Positions 25,232 to 30,466 of a DNA stretch of 30,466 nt are shown piece by piece. The stretch comes from Candidatus Flexifilum affinis. Its GTDB lineage: Bacteria > Chloroflexota > Anaerolineae > Aggregatilineales > Phototrophicaceae. Made by a program: the position numbers and the translations under genes. How positions within the stretch are numbered: the first letter of the stretch is position 1; each line of letters opens with the position of its first letter. The stretch covers positions 1-30,466 of the forward strand of contig JADJPJ010000053.1 of NCBI GenBank assembly GCA_016713325.1, given 5' to 3'. A model generated the notes under the pieces. The model did not search any database. It saw only the letters and a list, made by a program, of their open reading frames with translations, and was not told the origin of the DNA.

Positions 25232-25489
25232 GTGAATAGTCTTCTGTACGTGCGTAATCTGTCTTATGAGGTGACTCAGGATCAACTGAGAGAGTTGTTT
25301 TCGCGTGCAGGCGAGGTGTTCTATATCTGCCTGATCACCGATCGTTGGACAGGCGTCTCTAAAGGTTTTGGCTTCGTCCAGATGGCGACAGAGGCTGCCT
25401 CGCAAAAAGCGGTTCAACTGCTTCACGGCCTGTTCTGGGCGGAACAATCGCTGCTGGTGCATATCACCGTGAACAGCGACCGTCCCTGA
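25232..25489 (+). CDS. Single-RRM RNA-binding protein 2
   Basis: 85 residues from GTG 25232, preceded by AAGGAGC. RNP2 is LLYVRNL and RNP1 KGFGFVQM, with DRWTGVSKG before RNP1 as in typical RRM proteins of bacteria. It consists of the RRM alone with no tail. It is a clear paralogue of RRM protein 1 (shared QLRELF/QLQEMF, SRAGE/SKAGD, AxxQKAVQLLHG/AxAQKAIELFHG). It lies in the same transcription direction, 279 bp after the first RRM gene. Confidence 0.9.
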   Translation: MNSLLYVRNLSYEVTQDQLRELFSRAGEVFYICLITDRWTGVSKGFGFVQMATEAASQKAVQLLHGLFWAEQSLLVHITVNSDRP

Positions 25490-25577
25490 GCCTCCCTCGA
25501 AAGAGGCAGGCCAGCGAACGGGAATCCGCCCCAAGGGCAATTATCGCTAAAGAATGAGGAAGAGCAAGGAAGAGCAA

Positions 25578-25775
25578 ATGCAGAACAGTCTCGAACAGAT
25601 CCCGTCAAAGAAGCTTCAAGAGCTGGAGACTCTGACCCGGGCGCTGGTCAATTCCATGCGGCGAACCAGCCTGCAAAACGAGCCGATCTACGCGCAGCTC
25701 AGCGAGTTGGAGCGACAACTGATCTTGATCCGCCAGGCTCAGTTCGACGAGGCAAACCCGACCTTCGTCAAGTGA
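25578..25775 (+). CDS. Small coiled-coil-like protein of unknown function
   Basis: 65 residues from ATG 25578, chosen because AAGGAAG sits just upstream (an in-frame ATG at 25554 has no clear site). Mostly helical: KLQELETLTRALVNSM and AQLSELERQLILIRQAQF have heptad-like Leu spacing. No family recognised. It is the last gene of the RRM cluster, 88 bp after RRM gene 2. Confidence 0.55.
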   Translation: MQNSLEQIPSKKLQELETLTRALVNSMRRTSLQNEPIYAQLSELERQLILIRQAQFDEANPTFVK

Positions 25776-25853
25776 CCGGCCTGTCGTCGCAGCGGGGGCA
25801 GAGGTAACATTGTCAGAGCGTTCTCAGTCCCCTAACCTGTGAGGCCGCAGCCC

Positions 25854-26687
25854 ATGGATCGTCTGGTCGATATTGGCAGCCTGACTCTGCATGTCCGAGA
25901 CTGGGGCGGCGGAGATGCGCCGCCGTTGTTCCTGGTGCACGGGCTGGCCTCCACCCACCGCATGTTCGACCTGATCGCCGAGCCGCTGACCCGGCGCTAC
26001 CATGTCTTCGCCTACGACCAGCGCGGGCACGGCCTGTCCGACAAACCCGATGACGGCTACGACTTCGAGACGATCGCCGGGGATCTGGACCGGTTGGCAG
26101 AGGCGCTCGGCGTCGCGGATCGACCACTCGTGGTGATCGGCCATTCGTGGGGGGCATACACCGCCCTCTACTACGCCGCCACGCGCCCGGAGCGCACAGC
26201 CAAAACGGTTCTGATCGATGGCGGCCTGTGGCCGGTGCACGACTCGCTGCCCACCTGGGCGGAGGCCGAGGTCGCGATGACGCCGCCGACGTACAGGGGC
26301 ATTACCGTTGACGGGCTGAAAGTGCTGATCCGCAACTGGCTGGGCGATGCCTTTCGCCCGGAGCTTGAGCCGCTGGCGGAGTCGGTCTTCGACCTCAGCG
26401 ATCCCAACGACATCCACGCCCGGTTAAGCCCCTCAAATCACATGCAGATCGCCCGCGCGCTGTGGGCCTTCACCCCGACAGACTACTTCCCCCAGGTACG
26501 CTGCCCGCTGCTCGTGGTCAATGCCGTGCCCGCGTCGCACACCTCAGATGCCCAGATGCAGGAATATGCGCGGCAGGCCGAGAGCCTGGCGCCGGACGTC
26601 CGCGTCGTGTGGATGCCGGACACGATCCATGACATTCCGTGGCACCGTCCGCGCGAATTGGTCGACGTGTTGGACGGGTTTTTGTAG
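25854..26687 (+). CDS. Alpha/beta-hydrolase-fold enzyme
   Basis: 277 residues from ATG 25854 with TGAGGC upstream. Seen: oxyanion-side motif FLVHGLAST (27-35), YDQRGHGLSDKP (54-65), nucleophile elbow GHSWGAY with Ser98, the strand LLVVNAVPAS late in the protein where the acid residue normally lies, and His in TIHDIPWHRP near the C-terminus. It is of the size and pattern of esterases, epoxide hydrolases and haloperoxidase-like hydrolases; the substrate cannot be named. It is convergent with the permease gene 7 bp away. Confidence 0.9.
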   Translation: MDRLVDIGSLTLHVRDWGGGDAPPLFLVHGLASTHRMFDLIAEPLTRRYHVFAYDQRGHGLSDKPDDGYDFETIAGDLDRLAEALGVADRPLVVIGHSWGAYTALYYAATRPERTAKTVLIDGGLWPVHDSLPTWAEAEVAMTPPTYRGITVDGLKVLIRNWLGDAFRPELEPLAESVFDLSDPNDIHARLSPSNHMQIARALWAFTPTDYFPQVRCPLLVVNAVPASHTSDAQMQEYARQAESLAPDVRVVWMPDTIHDIPWHRPRELVDVLDGFL

Positions 26688-26694
26688 AGAATTC

Positions 26695-27627
26695 TTATCC
26701 CTCATCCCGATCGGCGGCATCGCGCAGGCCGTCGCCCAAAAACGACACCGTGAGCACGATCAGCATCAGCGCGGCGCTGGGAAAGAACACCTGCCAGGCG
26801 TTGATCTCCAGGAAGGGCATCGCCTCGGTGATCATCTTGCCGATGCTCGGGTCCGGCGGCTGAATGCCCAGCCCGAGCAGGCTCAACACCGCCTCGTTGA
26901 CTACCACGCTGGCGATGTCGAGGGTGCTGGCCACAACCACCAGACTGGCCACGTTCGGCAACAGGTGACGCAGCATGATCCACCCTTTGCCGGCGCCCAG
27001 CGACCGGGCGGCCGTCACGAAGTCCTGTTCGCGCAGGACCAGCACCCGACTGCGCACCAGACGCGCCATCAGCGGCCAACTGACCAGACTGAGCGAGCCG
27101 GCGACCAGCAGCAGGCGGCCGATGCCGCCGAACTGCTCGGTGACGGCGGAGCCAAAGACGGCCGTGACCAGGATCGCCAGCAGAAGGCCGGGGAAGGCGA
27201 ACAGGATATCCGCCAGGCGGGTGACGAGCACGTCGAGCAGGCCGCCGTACATACCGGCCAGCAGCCCGAGCGAAGCGCCCAGGAAGATGTTCAGCGCCTC
27301 GACATAGACGGCCACGATCAGCGAGACGCGCAGGCCGGACATCAGACGGGCCAGGGTGTCGCGTCCGAGGTTGTCCGTGCCCATGAGGTGTTCGGCGCTG
27401 GGGAAGGCGTTGATGGCCGCGTAGTCCGGGCGGATGGAGCTCTGCGGGTAGACGACCGGCCCGATCGCCGCGATCAGCACGATCAGTGTGAAAGCCAGCA
27501 GACTCAGCAGGGTGACGCGGTTGTGTCGGATCCGCCGCCAGAAGGTTGCGGCGCCCGACGGCGGGGCTAACGGCTCCTCCAGAAGGTTGACGGGAAGAGT
27601 GGTTCGGGCGGTTGTCGGCGTTCCCAT
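26695..27627 (-). CDS. Peptide-type ABC transporter permease (DppC/OppC family)
   Basis: 310 residues. Inner-membrane permease of the family-5 dipeptide/oligopeptide/nickel importers. The N-terminal span TLLSLLAFTLIVLIAAIGP, the HLMGTDNLGRDTLARLMSG motif and an EAA loop (DFVTAARSLGAGKGWIMLRH LLPN) mark the OppC branch, followed by ending LTVSFLGDGLRDAADRDEG. It follows the OppB-type gene by 3 bp, with GAGGG as ribosome site. No ATPase subunit (DppD/F) lies downstream, because the next gene is convergent, so the ATPases must be elsewhere. Confidence 0.93.
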   Translation of the reverse strand: MGTPTTARTTLPVNLLEEPLAPPSGAATFWRRIRHNRVTLLSLLAFTLIVLIAAIGPVVYPQSSIRPDYAAINAFPSAEHLMGTDNLGRDTLARLMSGLRVSLIVAVYVEALNIFLGASLGLLAGMYGGLLDVLVTRLADILFAFPGLLLAILVTAVFGSAVTEQFGGIGRLLLVAGSLSLVSWPLMARLVRSRVLVLREQDFVTAARSLGAGKGWIMLRHLLPNVASLVVVASTLDIASVVVNEAVLSLLGLGIQPPDPSIGKMITEAMPFLEINAWQVFFPSAALMLIVLTVSFLGDGLRDAADRDEG

Positions 27628-27630
27628 CGA

Positions 27631-28569
27631 TCAGCCCTCAATCTGGACGCGCGGATCGAAGACCGTGTACAGCAGGTCGGTAATCAGGTTCATGACCAGG
27701 ACGGTCATCGCCAGAATCACCGTCGAGCTCTGGATGACCGGGTAATCACGCTGTTGGATGGCCTGCACCGACAGGAAACCGACGCCGGGGATGGAGAAGA
27801 GGTTTTCCACGACGAAGGCTCCGGTGACCAGGAAGGCGATCGACGGCCCGATCACCGTGAGGATAGGCAAAGCGGCGTTGCGAAAAGCATGGACCCACAG
27901 CACGCGCCGGTTGTGCAGCCCTTTGGCGCGGGCGGTGCGTATGTAGTCCTGGCGCTGCACTTCCAGCATCGAGACGCGGGTCAGGCGGGCGATGAAGCCC
28001 AGGCTGGCCGACGCCAGCACGATCACCGGCATAATCCAGTGTTCGGGACGCCCCCACCCGGCCACCGGCAGAGAAGGCAGCCCGGCCTGGTAGAAGCGGT
28101 AGTTGATCCAGCGCAGCACGCCGATCAGCACGAAGCTGGGGATCGAGTACAGAATCAGCATGAGCACCATACCGGCCCGGTCGCCGAGCGAGTTCTGATG
28201 CGCGGCCGCCCACAACCCCAGCGGCACGCCGACCGCCAGACTCAGCGACAGCGCCGCCAGCCCGAGCGAGATCGAGACGCCGATGCCGCCGCCAAGGATG
28301 TCCGCCACCGGGCGCCCCTGGTAGCGAAACGACAGCCCGAGATCACCTTGCAGCAGACCGCCCATGTAGTCGAGGTACTGGTCCTGCCAGGGCAGATCCA
28401 GGCCGTAGATGTGGCGCAGGCGCTGGTAGGCGTCGGGGTCGGTGCGCCCGCCCAGCATGGCCAGGATCGGGTCACCGGGCGCGAGGTAGCCCACGATGAA
28501 CGTGATGAAGGTGATGCTGAGGATGACAAAAGGCAGCGACAGCAGGCGTTTGGCAATGATTCGGATCAT
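27631..28569 (-). CDS. Peptide-type ABC transporter permease (DppB/OppB family)
   Basis: 312 residues. N-terminal MIRIIAKRLLSLPFVILSI, followed by FITFIVGYLAPGDPILAMLGG, YGLDLPWQDQYLDYMGGLLQGDLGLSF and an EAA loop (DYIRTARAKGLHNRRVLWVH AFRNAALP), then VFDPRVQIEG at the end, all standard for the DppB/OppB branch. It lies between the binding-protein gene and the OppC-type gene. A repeat-filled 223-bp gap precedes it and may lower expression relative to the binding protein. Confidence 0.93.
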   Translation of the reverse strand: MIRIIAKRLLSLPFVILSITFITFIVGYLAPGDPILAMLGGRTDPDAYQRLRHIYGLDLPWQDQYLDYMGGLLQGDLGLSFRYQGRPVADILGGGIGVSISLGLAALSLSLAVGVPLGLWAAAHQNSLGDRAGMVLMLILYSIPSFVLIGVLRWINYRFYQAGLPSLPVAGWGRPEHWIMPVIVLASASLGFIARLTRVSMLEVQRQDYIRTARAKGLHNRRVLWVHAFRNAALPILTVIGPSIAFLVTGAFVVENLFSIPGVGFLSVQAIQQRDYPVIQSSTVILAMTVLVMNLITDLLYTVFDPRVQIEG

Positions 28570-28630
28570 GAGTTGGGTGCGTCACCCTTACGGCCACCCC
28601 TACGGCGACCGCCTATCGTGGGTTATGGGT

Positions 28631-28654
28631 CGGGCGCACCACGAGGTGCGCCCG
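28631..28654. repeat. Perfect hairpin repeat
   Basis: cgggcgcacc / acga / ggtgcgcccg: 10-bp perfect stem with a 4-nt loop. Confidence 0.7.
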
Positions 28655-28663
28655 GAAACCGAA

Positions 28664-28784
28664 CCTCACCCCCGGCCCCTCTCCATTCTGGAGAGGGGGA
28701 GGTCTGCTGCGAACAGACCCCACATCTTCGCTGCCGGTTCCCCCTCTCCCCGTTTACGTGGGAGAGGGGGTCAGGGGGTGAGGG
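28664..28784. repeat. GC-rich interspersed elements, two copies in tandem
   Basis: First copy (28664-28701) reads cctcacccccggcccctctc then cattctggagaggggga; the second (28738-28784) reads ccccctctccccgtttacgt then gggagagggggtcagggggt and gagggg. Both match the family at 17400-17826. Confidence 0.75.
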
Positions 28785-28792
28785 GCTAGACT

Positions 28793-30387
28793 CTACGAAC
28801 TGAGCGCGAGCGCGGAGTAATCGGGGATGATCAGGCCCTGACCATTGAACACGATCCCCTGCACGCGCGGGTTGACGAGAATGTTCAGGCGCGGGTTGTA
28901 GAGCGGCAGCCAGCCCACTTCACTCACCGCGATCTGCTCGGCCTGATTATACAGAGCCAGGCGCGCATCGACGTCGCCCGTCATCACGTCGGCCTGGTCG
29001 ACCAGCGCGTCGAACTCGGCGTTCGAATAGTGGCCGTTGTTGTTGCCGACGTCGGTGCGAAGCTGCTGCGAGATGAAGTTTTGCGGGTCCGGATAGTCCG
29101 CGCCCCAGATGCTGTAGTAGGCCTGGAGGCCGTTCTCCGGGGTTTCGGTCGTCTCGTTCAGGCGGGCGCTGAAGGTCGAAAGTTCCAGCGGCTCCAGCGT
29201 GACGCTGACGCCCAGGTTTTCCTGCCACATCGACTGCAGGACGGTGACGATGCGCTCATTGTCGCCTTCCACGCCGTAGGTCAGCGTGACCGGCCCGATC
29301 GTCTCGGGCGTGACGCCGGCCTCGGCCAGGGCCGCGCGCGCTGCTTCCGGATCGAAGCTCAGGCCCTCGATCGGCAGTTCCGATGCCGGGATGCCCAGCG
29401 GCAGGATGCGGTCGGACGGGGCCACGGTACCCTGAAGCACGTCATTGGCGATGGTCGCCTTGTCGATGGCCAGTGCGAAGGCACGGCGGACGTTGACGTC
29501 ATTGAACGGCGCGATGGTGTTGTTGAAGCCGACGTAGCGGACGGCGAAGAGCGAGGTGCTCTGGAAGTCGGGCAGCGACTGAGCCTCCGGCACGTGCACC
29601 GGGGGATGCCGTTCTGGTGGCTGCCGACGATATCCAGCGCGCCCGTGCGATAGAGTTGGTAGGCCGTCTCGCTGTCCGGGTTGAAGGACAGAGTGATGGA
29701 GATGCTGGGAGCCTGCCAGTAGTTGGCGTTCGGCGCCAGGACGAGGTTCTGGCCGCGATTCCATTCCTGAACCTGGAAGGGACCGCTGGTCACCGGCGCA
29801 TTTTCCCATGCGGCATCGGCGGCGGCCTGCGCGCTGGAGACAATCTTGGCGGAGCCGAAGGTGAGCTGGCTGAGGAAATAGGATGAAGGCTGGCCGATCT
29901 TCAGTTCGACGGTGCGGTCGTCAACGGCGGTCGCGCCTTCGAGAGTCTCCGCCGATCCATCGGCGACGGCCGAGGCCCCGACGATGTTCGACAGATAGAA
30001 CGGTCCGGTCCAGCCGCCCGTCTCCGGGTCGAGCGCGTGGGTCAGCGACCAGACGACGTCGGCCGCGGTGATCGGCGAGCCATCGGAGAAGGCCGCACCT
30101 TCGCGCAGGGTGAAGGTGTAGGTCAGGCCGTCGTCAGACGTGGTCCAGCTTTCGGCGATATCCGGCACGACGTGCAGGTCACCGTCGAGGCGAACCAGAC
30201 CGCCGTAGAGCAGGCCGATGACCGTGAACCCCTGGGAGTCGCTGGCTTTGGCCGGGTCCAGCGAGACCAGGTCGTTGATGCCTTCCAGCGACCAGCGCAG
30301 GCTATCTTCCTGGGCGGCGGCGGGCAAGATGGAGAGGAGGCTGAGGGCGAAAATCAATAAGCTGATGAGGGTAAGTGAACGTTTCAT
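28793..30387 (-). CDS. Family-5 solute-binding protein of peptide ABC importer, frameshifted
   Basis: The product would be about 531 residues. The N-terminal signal peptide MKRSLTLISLLIFALSLLSI ends in LPAAAQED, a Sec signal without a lipobox Cys. The SBP_bac_5 domain shows NDLVSLDPAKASDSQG, LYGGLVRLDGDLHVVPDIAESW, LTYTFTLREGAAFSDGSPIT, ADVVWSLTHALD and, after the break, FNNTIAPFNDVNVRRAFALA with LPLGIPASELP. The frame breaks near 29608: the upstream frame runs correctly to HQNGIP and the correct frame resumes at VHVPEAQSLPDFQ. Adding one C to the C-run on the coding strand restores the frame. It is the first gene of the transporter operon, 223 bp before the OppB-type gene. Confidence 0.88.
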
Positions 30388-30466
30388 ACAGAACTGCCTT
30401 TCAGTGTGAAGTGGGTATCCTGAAGTTCTTTGGACAAATGAAAGACGATGGCGGGAGAACCGCCCT

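Larger units (their letters stand above)
28570..28792. other. Repeat-filled gap inside the transporter operon
   Basis: 223 bp between the binding-protein gene and the OppB-type gene (both minus). Contains a perfect 10-bp hairpin (28631-28654) and GC-rich elements (28664-28784). A retained hairpin here could protect the upstream mRNA and weaken read-through. Confidence 0.6.

Overview
The window is GC-rich bacterial DNA. The gene set (RNase J, GAF/PAS-linked class III nucleotide cyclases, TIR/WD-repeat and STAND proteins, tandem RRM proteins, family-5 peptide transporter genes) and the families of short GC-rich intergenic palindromes suggest a Chloroflexota (Anaerolineae-like) genome. That placement is inferred from gene content and style only; there is no rRNA or marker-gene proof here.

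Layout. 1-1490: 3' part of an RNase J gene (+). 1491-1877: repeat-filled gap. 1878-4543: two tandem paralogous genes of unknown function (-), the downstream one with a one-base frameshift. 4855-8787: a 1310-residue multidomain protein (+) divergent from the paralogues: DUF4062-like domain, nSTAND-type NTPase, degenerate formylglycine-generating-enzyme-like domain and two membrane SLATT/DUF4231-like modules. 8900-12401: a two-gene operon (-) of GAF-PAS-class III cyclases whose active-site defects are complementary. 12496-17312: a TIR-TM-WD-repeat receptor gene (-) whose 3' WD-repeat part is frameshifted, lying between a damaged and an intact copy of a small EcsC-like membrane protein gene. 17313-17916: an intergenic repeat cluster bounded by inverted repeats. 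17917-20676: HerA-like ATPase (-). 20820-21935: DegT-type sugar aminotransferase (+). 21946-24159: PPOX-type oxidoreductase, DUF1801 protein and an unknown polytopic membrane protein (all -). 24349-25775: a strong promoter, a long leader, two single-RRM RNA-binding proteins and two small ORFs (+). 25854-26687: alpha/beta hydrolase (+). 26695-30387: dipeptide/oligopeptide ABC transporter genes (-), with a frameshift in the binding-protein gene.

Most interesting content. (i) The cyclase pair reads like a bacterial version of the mammalian C1/C2 split: one protein keeps both metal-binding Asp residues but has lost the transition-state Asn/Arg, and the other has the reverse. Together they could form one active site per heterodimer. 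(ii) The STAND protein joins a sensor or signalling front end, an NTPase switch and a putative pore-forming membrane end in a single polypeptide, an architecture expected of an anti-phage or cell-suicide receptor. The two paralogous genes diverge from it. (iii) The TIR-TM-WD-repeat gene has about 17 repeats, three of them identical over 120 bp. These three loci are adjacent and could form a signalling/defence island, but no functional link is shown by sequence alone.

Quality caution. Two frameshifts (near 2880 and 29608) are each explained by one missing base in a homopolymer. The damaged EcsC-like copy at 12.5-13.1 kb differs from the intact copy mainly by single-base indels. Sequencing or assembly error is therefore a serious alternative to real gene decay in those places.
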